Below, piece by piece: positions 48,677-56,934 of a stretch of DNA of 64,000 nt (the first letter of the stretch is position 1; the number at the start of each line of letters is the position of its first letter). The notes beneath the pieces were generated by a model. It was not told the origin of the DNA. It made no database searches and worked only from the letters and a program-made list of their open reading frames with translations. Both the position numbers and the translations under genes were made by a program. Origin of the DNA: CAWJKP01 sp963843465 (lineage in GTDB: Bacteria; Planctomycetota; Planctomycetia; Pirellulales; Thermoguttaceae); contig CAWJKP010000007.1 in NCBI GenBank assembly GCA_963843465.1, forward strand, positions 372,001-436,000, read 5' to 3'.

Positions 48677-49936
48677 ATGGACAAAATCGCCTTCACTGAG
48701 AAACGGGTTGCCGAGCTAGCGCCGCCAGCGGCGGGGCGGCTGGAAGTGGCCGACGCAAAATGCCCCGGGCTGGTCTTGCGCGTCACCAGCAATGGCTCCC
48801 GAACCTACTCGCTCTTCAAGCGCGTGAATGGCCGCTTGGTGAGACTCACCCTGGGCACGGTCCCCGCCATGACTGTGGACGCCGCACGCAAGACCGTCCA
48901 CGCCCACCTGGCGGATATGGTCAAGGGGATCGACCCGGCGGCCGTGAAGCGTGCTGTGCGGGCGGAGTGCAAGCTGGCCGACTTGTGGACGTGCTACCTC
49001 GACCTGCACGCCAAGCCCCGCAAGAAGACCTGGCAGGACGATCAGCGGATGTACGAGAAGTACATGGTCACCTTGCACGGCAAGCGGCTGTCTGCGATCA
49101 ACCAGGACGTGGTGGTGAAGTGGCACGGCCAGCTTGCGAAAGATCACGGCCCGATCCAAGCCAACAGGTGCAAAGCCCTCTTGGCGACGATGTACGCCAA
49201 GGGATCGAAGGCGGTAGGCTTCACGGGCGTCAACCCCTGCATCGGCGTGAAGAACTTCGCCGAGGCGTCCAGGGAGAGGTTCTTGCTGCCTGCCGAAATG
49301 CAGACGTTCTTTGCCGCCCTGGCAACTGAGGAGCCCTACTGGCAGGCGTTCTTTCTCCTCTGCCTCTTCACCGGCAGCCGGCGTGGAAACATCGCCAGCA
49401 TGGAATGGAGGGAGTTGGACCTACAGAATGCCGTCTGGTACATCCCCGCTACCAAGACGAAGAACAAGAAGCCTACCACGATTGCCCTCTGTGCTCCTGC
49501 CTTTGCGATCCTCCAGACCCGCTACGATCAGCGGAATGGCAGCCCCTATGTCTTTCCCGCGTTCAAGGGCGACGGCCACCTGATCGACCCGCGGAAGTCG
49601 TGGGACCGCATTCTGACCGCGGCGAAGATCGAGAATCTACACATGCACGACCTGCGGCGAACCCAAGGCAGTTGGCAGGCCGCGATGGGCATCAGCCTTG
49701 CGATCATCGGGAAGAGCCTCGGTCATGCGGACCTGAAGAGCACGCAAATCTATTCGAGGTTGCAAATGGACCCGGTGAAGGACGCGGTTTCCCGGGCATC
49801 GGTCGCCATGATGCAGGCCGGCAAGATCGAAGTCGGTGGCGACGGCATCTCGGCCGCCGGCAACGGCAGCACGGCCACCAGGGAACAAGCGGGAGCAACC
49901 CAGGCCCTCATTACCTCAGACGCACAGAAAGGATGA
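48677..49936 (+). CDS. Tyrosine integrase (P4-like)
   Basis: 419 residues from ATG 48677. Catalyses site-specific recombination between the element and the tRNA-Pro gene. The N-terminal DUF4102-like arm-binding domain is present (FTEKRVAELAPPAAGRLEVA ... GLVLRVTSNGSRTYSLFKRV; LTLGTVPAMTVDAARK), then the core-binding SAM-like domain, then the catalytic domain: Arg in TGSRRGNIASMEW, Lys in the beta-hairpin (PATKTKNKKPT), HDLRR (His, Arg), GHADLKST (His) and Tyr in QIYSRL. Gly/Ala/Thr-rich C-terminal tail. Its position beside the left att, reading inward, is standard. The next gene starts three bases after its stop. Confidence 0.93.
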   Translation: MDKIAFTEKRVAELAPPAAGRLEVADAKCPGLVLRVTSNGSRTYSLFKRVNGRLVRLTLGTVPAMTVDAARKTVHAHLADMVKGIDPAAVKRAVRAECKLADLWTCYLDLHAKPRKKTWQDDQRMYEKYMVTLHGKRLSAINQDVVVKWHGQLAKDHGPIQANRCKALLATMYAKGSKAVGFTGVNPCIGVKNFAEASRERFLLPAEMQTFFAALATEEPYWQAFFLLCLFTGSRRGNIASMEWRELDLQNAVWYIPATKTKNKKPTTIALCAPAFAILQTRYDQRNGSPYVFPAFKGDGHLIDPRKSWDRILTAAKIENLHMHDLRRTQGSWQAAMGISLAIIGKSLGHADLKSTQIYSRLQMDPVKDAVSRASVAMMQAGKIEVGGDGISAAGNGSTATREQAGATQALITSDAQKG

Positions 49937-49939
49937 TCC

Positions 49940-50176
49940 ATGCCCCCAGAAACCTTGTGGGAACAACTACGCCGACAGCCCTTTGAGCCCTTCCGCATTC
50001 ATCTGACGGACGGCACGAGCTACGAGATACGACACCCGGAACTGGTCATGGTCGGGCGCCGGACGGCCGCGGTAGGGATCAGCGAGCGCGAACGGCAGCC
50101 CCCGCTGTACGACCGCCTGACCACCGTGGCCCTGGTCCATATCGTGCGGCTGGAACCCTTGGCCGCGACGGCATGA
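49940..50176 (+). CDS. Small hypothetical protein (78 residues)
   Basis: Starts MPPETLWEQLRRQPFEPFRI and continues HLTDGTSYEIRHPELVMVGR. This looks like a small beta-rich domain; proteins of this type are frequent in planctomycete genomes, to my recollection, but have no assigned function. It follows the integrase by three bases, so it is translated from the same message. AGGAT upstream serves as a weak ribosome site. Confidence 0.7.
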   Translation: MPPETLWEQLRRQPFEPFRIHLTDGTSYEIRHPELVMVGRRTAAVGISERERQPPLYDRLTTVALVHIVRLEPLAATA

Positions 50177-50234
50177 TGAAGAGCAGGTGACACGGCCGCG
50201 AAACCCGAGCAAATCCAAGAAGGGAGTCTCTGAT

Positions 50235-50984
50235 ATGGCCCAAAGGCCAGCGAAGAAAAGCACCAAGGCCGGCGCGCACGCAGCACGGCCGGCAGACGAT
50301 GATGCAGGCCAGACGGCAGGCGATGATGCAGGGATCGACTGGTTCGTTCATTTGCTGACGGCCAAGGCCGACCCGACCGACCCAATGGGCCGAAACACCC
50401 TGTTTTTTTCCAATCGCATCGCACGGGCTGCGGAGCGTGGCGACCTGTTGACGGCTTGCAAGAACTCGTGGCTGTTGGGGTTTATGACGATGGGCAGTTT
50501 GCGGGCTGCCGGCGTGGACGCCGATCAGTGGTTGGAACGCCTCAGAGCATCGGTTAAGAAGTCCAACCACGACCGGGCCCTCGTTTCGGACGAAGAGATT
50601 CACTCGCGTTATCTTGCTCTGCCCGAGGTGTACCGCATCAGCAACAGCTTGGCAGCGGAGCGAATCCACACGCTCTTGAGACCGGACGCCGAGAAGTCCA
50701 AGGCCGGCAAGAGACACGCTGCAAAAAAACTTCCCTCTGCCGAGAGAATTCGCAGCGCCTTGCGGCGCTTGGCGTTAAGCCTGGTAGCCCATAATGGGCG
50801 ACCAGGGTTTGTTGAAGAATTGTCTGATGCGCACAGGCGAATTTCTGATATGCTCCAAGTGTTGACACGCATTCTCTTGTCACTTCGGAGCTTCCCCAAA
50901 TGTCCTCAGACAAACTCGTTACCGTCAAGCAGGCGGCGCTCACCCTCTCACTGGCCCCGCAGACCCTCCGCAAGTGGTGCATGA
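50235..50984 (+). CDS. Hypothetical element protein, basic helical
   Basis: 249 residues from ATG 50235, with GGGAG nine bases upstream. Basic Lys/Ala-rich N-terminus, then a predominantly helical body (IDWFVHLLTAKADPTDPMGR, NRIARAAERGDLLTACKNSW, AGVDADQWLERLRASVKKSN). No catalytic motif is recognised. The last 30 or so residues overlap the Xis-like gene in another frame and look unnatural (SLPSSRRRSPSHWPRRPSAS), so the true C-terminus may be shorter or a frameshift may lie near 50880. Possibly a regulator or replication accessory; no family assigned. Confidence 0.55.
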   Translation: MAQRPAKKSTKAGAHAARPADDDAGQTAGDDAGIDWFVHLLTAKADPTDPMGRNTLFFSNRIARAAERGDLLTACKNSWLLGFMTMGSLRAAGVDADQWLERLRASVKKSNHDRALVSDEEIHSRYLALPEVYRISNSLAAERIHTLLRPDAEKSKAGKRHAAKKLPSAERIRSALRRLALSLVAHNGRPGFVEELSDAHRRISDMLQVLTRILLSLRSFPKCPQTNSLPSSRRRSPSHWPRRPSASGA

Positions 50985-51079
50985 CCGGGCAGCATCTTCG
51001 GCCCATCAAGATCGGCAGGTCGGTCCGGTTCCGCCAGTCCGACGTGGATCGATTGGTTCAAGAAGGCGCAAGGCAGTAG
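50900..51079 (+). CDS. Excisionase-like MerR/HTH_17 protein
   Basis: A 59-residue protein: MSSDKLVTVKQAALTLSLAP, then QTLRKWCMTGQHLRPIKIGR and SVRFRQSDVDRLVQEGARQ. This is the winged helix-turn-helix of the excisionase/HTH_17 group, including the wing IGRSVRFRQSDVDRL. In integrative elements such proteins direct excision and often regulate the primase operon. It lies 34 bases before the primase-helicase gene and overlaps the end of the previous gene. Confidence 0.85.
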   Translation: MSSDKLVTVKQAALTLSLAPQTLRKWCMTGQHLRPIKIGRSVRFRQSDVDRLVQEGARQ

Positions 51080-51112
51080 TCTCCGCCCCTCTCCTCCAAG
51101 CGGAGCTAAGGC

Positions 51113-53489
51113 ATGACGCCCAACGCCAACGCCACCACCACCTCGCCCGCCGGCACGGCCAGCGGCAACGGCCATGCACCGCAGACCGCCGCGGCAAAGC
51201 GAGTAGCTGAACGACAGCAAGAGCAAGCCGAGCACAAGCAGGCCGTGGCCGAAATCGTCCGCACGTGCGAATTGCTCTTTCCGCCGGGTGCCGTGACAGA
51301 ATTACGCATTCTCGGCGCGAACCGACACCTACCGTGCGCCGCACACCGAGGCCGGCTACTTTGACGACTGGCGAAAGCTGGCCGAGGCCACATGGTCTAT
51401 TCCGCGTGCAACGGGCGCGTACATCGTGCCCAACGTGGTCAACCCGGACCTGCTCGCTCGCCGGCTGAATCGTATCGAGCCCGCACTGAAGGACTTCAGT
51501 ACGAGCGACACGGCGATCCTCCGCCGGCGATGGCTCTTGATCGACATCGACCCCGAGCGCCCCACCGGAATTTCCTCAACCAATGCCGAGCATGAATCCG
51601 CGCTTGTCCGCGCGGCCGAAATCCGCGATTGGTTGGGGTCCTACGGCTGGCCCGACCCGATCCTGGCGGACTCAGGGAACGGCGGCCACCTGCTTTACCG
51701 CGTGGACTTGCCGGCCGACGATGGCGGACTGGTCAACCGTTGCCTCGTCGCCCTGGGAGTGACATTTTCCCGCGACAGTTTGAAGATCGACAGCACCGTT
51801 GGCAACCCGGCCCGGATCTGGAAATTGTACGGCACGCCGGCTGCCAAGGGCGACAGCACACGCGAGCGACCGCACCGCATGTCCCGGATTCTTGAGGCCC
51901 CGGCCGAGCCCGTGGTGGTGCCCTCTGATCTCCTTGAATCGCTGGCCGCGACGGTCGCCGCCGATGCCCCCAAACGGCAGCCTACCGCCTCACGTGGCCA
52001 GCACAACGGCCATTTTGATCTTGACTTATGGATTGCCGAGCACTGCTCGGGAATCTCCGGCCCCGAGCCCTGGCAGGGCGGCCGGCGATGGATCTTCGAT
52101 ATTTGCCCCTGGAACCCCGAGCACACTGACAAATCAGCGGCTATCGTCCAGCTTCAAAGCGGCGCGTTTGATGCAAAGTGCCACCACGATCATTGCTCCG
52201 GGAAGGGCTGGCACGACCTGCGCGATGTGCTAGAGCCCGGATGGAGGGACCGACAGCACCATGCCGCACCCGCGATCCGCACGCCGATCCCCGTGGGCAC
52301 GGTGGTCAAGGCCCTGGACCGTGGTAACTACGGCGACGTGGTGAGCGACAACGGCGATTCCTTGTCAGTCCATTTTGTCAGTGACCAGGGCCAACACGCT
52401 ACCATCGACCTGCCACGAAGTAAGCTCCGCCGGCAGGACGGCAGCCCTTTGGACGAAGCAGACGGGCCGATCATTCCCGCGCCTTGCACGGTCCGGGAAC
52501 TTGTCACCGCTCACCCCACGCTACGGCCCGCCGTAATCGAGGGGCTGTTGCGAGTCGGCGAAACAATGAACGTGGTAGCTGCACCCAAGAGGGGAAAGTC
52601 ATGGCTTCTCAACAGTCTGGCCCTGACGGTTGGGGCCGGCTCGACCTGGCTGGATACCTTCCCAAGCACGCCCGGCCGCGTACTCATCATCGACGGCGAG
52701 CTACACCCGGAGGTAATCGCCCACCGGCTGCCAGCCGTGGCCGATGCGATGGGGCTCGACCGTGCGGTCCTCGACACGATCGACGTGCTGCCTCTCCGCG
52801 GCGTGGGGGCGGACCTGATTACGCTGGCATCGTTCATTCAGTCGATAGAGCCTGGTCGGTATGCCCTGGTCATTTTGGACGCCTGGTATCGTTTTCTGCC
52901 CCTGGGCTTCAGCGAGAACGACAACGCGCAGGTGATGGCGCTCTACAACCGCATCGACTGCTACACGGCCCACCTGCAATCGGCCTGGGTCAACGTGCAT
53001 CATGCTTCCAAGGGCGACCAGAGCGCCAAGTCAACGACCGACGTGGGCTCCGGCGCCGGCAGTCAGAGTAGAGCGGCCGACACCCACCTGATTATCAGGG
53101 CACACGAGGAAGAGGACGTTGCCGTAATCGAGGCCGTGGTCCGAAGCTGGCCGCCGGTCGAGCCAATCAGCATCCGTTGGACCTACCCGGTCTGGCAGTT
53201 GGACTCCGCCGATCCTCGCAAACTCCAGCGGCCGCGGGATCGGACCGCGAAAGAAGGGCGGGATGTTCGGCTTGACGAGGATCGGCGAGAAATCGTCCAG
53301 GCCATGATGCGGTTGAAAAATCCAGAAACTCAGACCGCAATCCGCAACGACAGCAAAATCCGTAGTGAAAGATTCGGTTTTGCGTGGGCTTCGCTCCTGA
53401 ACGACAAAACGATTCGCTTCTACGGAAAGCTGAAAAAAGACAACGGCCGGTTTTATGACACGTACATCATTGCCCCGGAAGAGGGTTAA
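51113..53489 (+). pseudogene. Primase-helicase of the element (one frameshift near the N-terminus)
   Basis: ATG 51113 begins MTPNANATTTSPAG and reaches CELLFPPGAVTELRIL. One extra base near 51318 breaks the frame; dropping it continues ARTDTYRAPHTEAGYFDDWR and then IPRATGAYIVPNVVNPDLLA. Corrected length 791 residues. The first half is primase/polymerase-like: WLLIDIDPERPTGISSTNAE (acidic metal-binding motif) and ILADSGNGGHLLYRVDLP. The second half is a RecA/RepA-like ATPase: Walker A region VVAAPKRGKSWLLNSLAL and Walker B ALVILDAWYRFLP. It would initiate replication of the excised element. A start inside, such as GTG near 51429, would lack part of the primase domain. Confidence 0.85.
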
Positions 53490-53490
53490 A

Positions 53491-53616
53491 ATGAGCAACG
53501 GGACGCAACGGGACGCAACGGTTCCCGAAAACCGTCCCGTTGCGGCGCATCGGGTACGGGACGCCCCTTATATAAGGGCGTCCCGGTCCGATGCGCCGGG
53601 ACTGAAGCATGGATAG
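53491..53616 (+). other. Iteron and hairpin cluster; candidate element origin (or a 41-codon ORF)
   Basis: Right after the primase-helicase stop are two tandem copies of acgggacgca (53498-53518). Next is an inverted repeat GCAACGGGAC/GTCCCGTTGC around ACGGTT/AACCGT, then a long hairpin at 53545-53596: outer arms GCGCATCGG/CCGATGCGC, inner arms CGGGACGCC/GGCGTCCCG, centre TTATATAA. Repeats plus an AT-centred hairpin next to a replication gene suggest an origin. The same bases also form an open frame (MSNGTQRDATVPENRPVAAH to TAG at 53616) with GAGGG ahead, so coding is possible. Confidence 0.5.
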
Positions 53617-53652
53617 CAGCGGGACGCAGTTGAACCATATCAGGCAGGAACT

Positions 53653-53970
53653 ATGACGACTCAAGAAGAAAAACCGCAGACCCCCTCCGCAGAAAATTTT
53701 TCCGGTTCCGCGGCCGATGCGACGGAAAATTCTCCGTTCTGCCCCAGTTGCGAAAAATTTATCCGCCCGGGCAGAAAATGGACTTTGCCTCGCGGATTCT
53801 GGGGGATTCCCAAGCCGAGCGATTGGGTTTGCCTGCGCTGCGGCAATAGATGGTGGCCGCCACGGATGCTTGCCCAGTGGCGACGCCTACGGCGATTGGC
53901 GTTGTCCCGGTTGCCGAACCGGACCGAATCTTCTCCTCCGGCAGAAAATTTCTCAGGAGGAAAAACGTGA
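53653..53970 (+). CDS. Small zinc-ribbon protein of the element
   Basis: 105 residues: MTTQEEKPQTPSAENFSGSA, then a zinc ribbon with CPSC and CLRC (FCPSCEKFIRPGRKWTLPRG ... DWVCLRCGNRWWPP). The C-terminus is basic, then Ser/Pro-rich. The motif ENFSG appears near both ends. Likely binds zinc and possibly nucleic acid. Its stop overlaps the GTG start of the next gene (GTGA). Confidence 0.7.
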   Translation: MTTQEEKPQTPSAENFSGSAADATENSPFCPSCEKFIRPGRKWTLPRGFWGIPKPSDWVCLRCGNRWWPPRMLAQWRRLRRLALSRLPNRTESSPPAENFSGGKT

Positions 53971-54341
53971 ATCCTGATCCCCGTTCTCCCACTTGGGAAA
54001 ATTTAGTCGAGGCGAATCCTTCGCTCCAATCCTGGCTGCGATCGGCGCCGGTGGTCGGCGGCCGAGGTCTGTTGTGGTGGCCGCCGTGGGCTCGTGGGAG
54101 CAACGGCCTACATGCCGACGTGGCCAAGGCCGTGGGCAGCGGTGCGACGCGACAGGCGTTTTGCGAGGCGATGAGCGTGGCCTGGTGGAAGATCAACGAG
54201 GCGTTCCAGGCGGCCCCGCATGTCAACCATGGCGCAACCTTTTCGTCGGCCGCTGATTTTTCCCGGGCTTCAGGCAGGAAAGCATCGGATGGATTCACCA
54301 GTAGCAGCCGGTTTGCCAGTCCGGCGGGGGGAATGAAATGA
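53967..54341 (+). CDS. Hypothetical element protein (124 residues)
   Basis: Starts at GTG 53967 with AGGAGG six bases upstream, overlapping the previous stop. Reads VNPDPRSPTWENLVEANPSL, then LQSWLRSAPVVGGRGLLWWP and GATRQAFCEAMSVAWWKINE. Trp-rich middle and a Ser/Ala-rich low-complexity end. No known motif. Its stop overlaps the ATG of the next gene, so the genes are translationally coupled. Confidence 0.65.
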   Translation: MNPDPRSPTWENLVEANPSLQSWLRSAPVVGGRGLLWWPPWARGSNGLHADVAKAVGSGATRQAFCEAMSVAWWKINEAFQAAPHVNHGATFSSAADFSRASGRKASDGFTSSSRFASPAGGMK

Positions 54342-54681
54342 GCGATCCGGCCCCGTCACCAAACGGCAGACAAACCGCCAGCGATCACCCCGGTCGAGAT
54401 CAGCGAGGGCGATTCGTCAAGGGGTGCCGTCCAGGCCCGGGCAACCCCTACGCCGCGGAAGTCGGCCGGCGACGTGCCAGGTTGATGAAGTCGCTTACCG
54501 ATGACGACGTTGACGCGGCCGTGTTGGTGATTCGCTACATCATGCTGCTGGGCGCAAAGACTCTGACCGCCTGACAGCGGCCCGGTTGCTACTCGACAGG
54601 GCGCTAGGCCCCATCGTGGAAGCGGACTTGATTGCAAGACTGGAAGCCCTGGAGGCGGCCGTAACGGTCGTAGACAAATGA
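54338..54681 (+). pseudogene. DUF5681-like phage/element protein (one frameshift)
   Basis: MSDPAPSPNGRQTASDHPGR leads into GRFVKGCRPGPGNPYAAEVG, the GRFxKGxxGxPGNP pattern of DUF5681 proteins found in phages and their relatives. The frame ends after LLGAKTLTA; adding one A in the AAA at about 54556-54558 gives AKDSDRLTAARLLLDRALGP and then VEADLIARLEALEAAVTVVD, the expected second half. Corrected length 114 residues. Its stop overlaps the next ATG. Confidence 0.7.
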
Positions 54682-54953
54682 CATTCAAGAGTCGAATCGA
54701 GAGACTGGAACGACATTGGCAGGACGACGCGGCCGGGTCGCCCATGAGTGTGCTCGAAATGGCCCTGGGCGCGGCGACCATCGACCTGTCAATTGAACCT
54801 CTGCCCGACGATCGGCACGCGGCGATGGTTGTCGAGCGATTGGAAGCCAAGCGGGATCGACTCCAATGCGTCCTCGACAGCGGCGACGATTCCGGGCTGT
54901 TGCCCGGCGACCTGGAAATCCTACCGGCGGCCGTTGTGCTGGCCGGGAACTGA
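54678..54953 (+). CDS. Small hypothetical element protein (91 residues)
   Basis: Starts at ATG 54678, overlapping the previous stop. Reads MTFKSRIERLERHWQDDAAG, then a helical body with LEMALGAATIDLSIEPLPDD and VVERLEAKRDRLQCVLDSGD. The N-terminal heptad-like pattern suggests a short coiled coil. No family recognised. Confidence 0.65.
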   Translation: MTFKSRIERLERHWQDDAAGSPMSVLEMALGAATIDLSIEPLPDDRHAAMVVERLEAKRDRLQCVLDSGDDSGLLPGDLEILPAAVVLAGN

Positions 54954-55010
54954 CTCGTTTTCTCACCCGCCGGCCCGGCCGGCAAACCTCGAAACGAAAA
55001 GGACTCGCAA

Positions 55011-55523
55011 ATGTCAATCGCGTTTTCTTCCCACGAAACGACCCGCGACGAAATGCGGGCGCAACTCCGCCGCGAGTTGAAACTTTCCCGCGGCGAATCG
55101 CCGGACGCCGAGCCGGCAACGGACCTGGACGGTCAAGGCGACGGCGACCCCTCGACCGGACTTCAGGCAATCGAACAGCAAATTCTTGCCGTGGTCCGCC
55201 GGGAGAAATTCACGGTCGCAAGTCGTTTGGCGTGGATTGAACCCTTGCTTCAACAGTGGGACAAGGAAAGCAAGGACGCCCAAAAGCGGGCAAGCGATGA
55301 CAAGTTTCCGCAAATTCAGCACGCGATTACGCCGGGTTCGGCGGGCATGAGCCCGGCCGTGGCCGCGAGCTTGTCGCCGTGGGAGCGAAACCTCGTTGCC
55401 GTCTGCAACCAGATTTCCGCCGACACCCGGCGACGGGAAGTGGAGCAACGGGAACGCGAGTACGCGGCCCGGGCCCCCGCCTTGATGTACGACGAAATGC
55501 AAAGCCTGATTCGGGGCCGGTAG
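55011..55523 (+). CDS. Hypothetical element protein, charged helical (170 residues)
   Basis: AAAGGA lies ahead of ATG 55011. Reads MSIAFSSHETTRDEMRAQLR, then an acidic linker, IEQQILAVVRREKFTVASRL, and a C-terminal RRREVEQREREYAARAPALM. Mostly alpha-helical and charged, with a coiled-coil-like end. No signal peptide or membrane segment. Composition resembles phage scaffolding or accessory proteins, but this is only an impression. Confidence 0.6.
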   Translation: MSIAFSSHETTRDEMRAQLRRELKLSRGESPDAEPATDLDGQGDGDPSTGLQAIEQQILAVVRREKFTVASRLAWIEPLLQQWDKESKDAQKRASDDKFPQIQHAITPGSAGMSPAVAASLSPWERNLVAVCNQISADTRRREVEQREREYAARAPALMYDEMQSLIRGR

Positions 55524-55563
55524 CCGATTCCTGTTTTTTCCCTCACTTCGGAGACAAGAAATC

Positions 55564-56163
55564 ATGCCGACGATTGTTGAACGTGCCCTTGCTCTGGTTC
55601 GCCGCGTTGCCGAATCCAAGGCGGCCGAAACCGCGAGCGACCGCGAGTTGTACCTGCTGTTGCTGCAGCGCGCCGCCGATCCCGAGCCCGGCGACGAAGA
55701 AACCTTGCTCCAATTGTTGGGCCGGCTGGAAATCAGCCCCCAGCAATTGCAGGCCGACGCGGAAATCGTCGGGCAGGCCGTGAAACTGGCAGCGGCGGCC
55801 GAATGGTCGGACTCGCAAGAGCAAGATCAGGCCGACGCCGGGGAAGCCCTTGCGGAGTTTCGTTGCGAAACCGATCGGCTGGCCGTGGAGCGCCAGCATG
55901 AGGATTCCCGACTCGAATCCGCGGTCAATCAGCAACGTTTTTCCAAGCAGGCCGTCGATCAGGCACGCGAGCGGCTGGTAAACCTCCGCCGGCAGCACGC
56001 GGCGTTGTTCGGTCTGGACCCGACTCCGCCGGAACCCCGGCCGCGAATCGGCAACCAGACTAGCCGGCAGCCCGACCCGCCTTCCCCACGCGAACTGCGT
56101 GGCGAACCGATTCCGACTCACGTGAGAAAATTCTCTGGCCCGTTTATCGCAAATCCCGAATAG
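55564..56163 (+). CDS. Hypothetical coiled-coil element protein (199 residues)
   Basis: ATG 55564; GGAGACAAG upstream. Starts MPTIVERALALVRRVAESKA, followed by LYLLLLQRAADPEPGDEETL, and a long coiled coil (about residues 95-160: FRCETDRLAVERQHEDSRLE ... QAVDQARERLVNLRRQ). Pro-rich C-terminus. It and the previous gene share the charged helical character of phage tail or scaffold-type proteins. Function unknown. Confidence 0.6.
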   Translation: MPTIVERALALVRRVAESKAAETASDRELYLLLLQRAADPEPGDEETLLQLLGRLEISPQQLQADAEIVGQAVKLAAAAEWSDSQEQDQADAGEALAEFRCETDRLAVERQHEDSRLESAVNQQRFSKQAVDQARERLVNLRRQHAALFGLDPTPPEPRPRIGNQTSRQPDPPSPRELRGEPIPTHVRKFSGPFIANPE

Positions 56164-56261
56164 GGCGTAGGGAACGCGCCCTAGCCCGGGTCGGTCGGTC
56201 GATTGCCTTGACGGCCGGCTGGCCCGGGCGCTTTTTCATTTTTCGAGCGAGGATCACCACG

Positions 56262-56453
56262 ATGGCCACCAGCACGAGCAACGCGCCTCGACAGCCCCAG
56301 CGATCGGCCGCTATGGAGAGAGAAATCGAGCAGGCCCTAGCTGCATACGACGTGGCCCGCGTATTGGTCGGCCTTGCCCCCGTGGGGCACGTTCGCGGTT
56401 CGCGTTCGCCTCGTCGGCTGCTGCGGAGGTTGCTAAAGCAGGACGGACGATGA
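56262..56453 (+). CDS. Small basic element protein (63 residues)
   Basis: ATG 56262, GAGGA upstream. Reads MATSTSNAPRQPQRSAAMER, then EIEQALAAYDVARVLVGLAP, with a basic end (RGSRSPRRLLRRLLKQDGR). The stop overlaps the next ATG (ATGA). Could be a small DNA- or RNA-binding protein; no family. Confidence 0.55.
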   Translation: MATSTSNAPRQPQRSAAMEREIEQALAAYDVARVLVGLAPVGHVRGSRSPRRLLRRLLKQDGR

Positions 56454-56647
56454 AGGTGCAGGAGATCATCTTCAAGCGCGTGGCCGAATACCTCTGCCCG
56501 ACGTGCCAGCGGCGGCTTGTGGTAGCTCCATGCGTGGCGTGTCTCGCATCTAGGAACCGGACTCGTCAGTGCCCCGTGGACGTGCGATCGGCGGCCGGCT
56601 CGACTCCTAGCACGTCCAGGGCGACAACGCCACCACGGGGCACGTAG
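56450..56647 (+). CDS. Small zinc-ribbon-like element protein (65 residues)
   Basis: Overlaps the previous gene by four bases. MKVQEIIFKRVAEYLCPTCQ then RRLVVAPCVACLASRNRTRQ gives CPTC and CVAC, a probable zinc site. The C-terminus is low complexity. Last gene before the right end. Confidence 0.55.
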   Translation: MKVQEIIFKRVAEYLCPTCQRRLVVAPCVACLASRNRTRQCPVDVRSAAGSTPSTSRATTPPRGT

Positions 56648-56663
56648 AGCATTCTGGACGACG

Positions 56664-56686
56664 CCTACCATTAGGGGTAGGTTTTC
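56664..56686 (+). terminator. Possible terminator of the element operon
   Basis: CCTACC (56664-56669) and GGTAGG (56676-56681) form a short hairpin followed by TTTTCTT. A weak but plausible intrinsic terminator just after the last gene. Confidence 0.4.
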
Positions 56687-56797
56687 TTCCTCGCCTACCA
56701 CCTGGACCTGGTCGACGTCCACCAGGACGACTCCGCCGGCCCTCCCCTCTTCCGGCCTATCTCTTCCGTCGTCCCGGACCCCGTTTTTCCGCCAAAA

Positions 56798-56818
56798 GTT
56801 ACCCCGGTGTTACCCCAG
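56798..56818 (+). promoter_or_regulatory. Integrase arm-type site candidates, right
   Basis: GTTACCCC at 56798-56805 and GTTACCCCAG at 56809-56818, 11 bp apart and preceded by CCGCCAAAA. Same order, spacing and orientation as the left pair at 48613-48633. Confidence 0.65.
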
Positions 56819-56844
56819 CACCTATCCTCCCTTCTGTGCCAACA

Positions 56845-56884
56845 GAAAAGCATTACGCAACTCATTGCTACGTAAGGCTTTTCT
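56845..56884 (-). terminator. tRNA-Pro terminator copy carried by the element
   Basis: A hairpin with AAGCCTTACG and CGTAATGCTT arms (one mismatch) followed on the minus strand by TTTTC. A diverged copy of the perfect hairpin at 48384-48420, so the element brought its own 3' tRNA end with a working terminator. Confidence 0.6.
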
Positions 56885-56886
56885 TA

Positions 56887-56934
56887 GTCGGGGCGACAGG
56901 ATTCGAACCTGCGACCTTCTGAACCCCATTCAGA
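56887..56934. repeat. Attachment site (att), right: inside intact tRNA-Pro
   Basis: 48 bases identical to 48426-48473. They cover the anticodon-stem 3' side, variable loop, T-arm and acceptor 3' strand of tRNA-Pro. Sequence right of 56934 (D-arm and 5' acceptor) is chromosomal; sequence left of 56887 is element. Confidence 0.92.

Larger units (their letters stand above)
48474..56886. mobile_element. Integrative element in tRNA-Pro(GGG), about 8.4 kb
   Basis: Bounded by the 48-bp att repeats. All recognisable genes run rightward: integrase, 78-residue protein, unknown, Xis-like, primase-helicase, and a string of small unknown genes. Paired GTTACCCC repeats occur inside both ends. No capsid, portal, terminase, relaxase or conjugation gene was recognised. 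The content resembles a phage satellite or a minimal integrative element; autonomous replication after excision is suggested by the primase-helicase. Confidence 0.88.
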
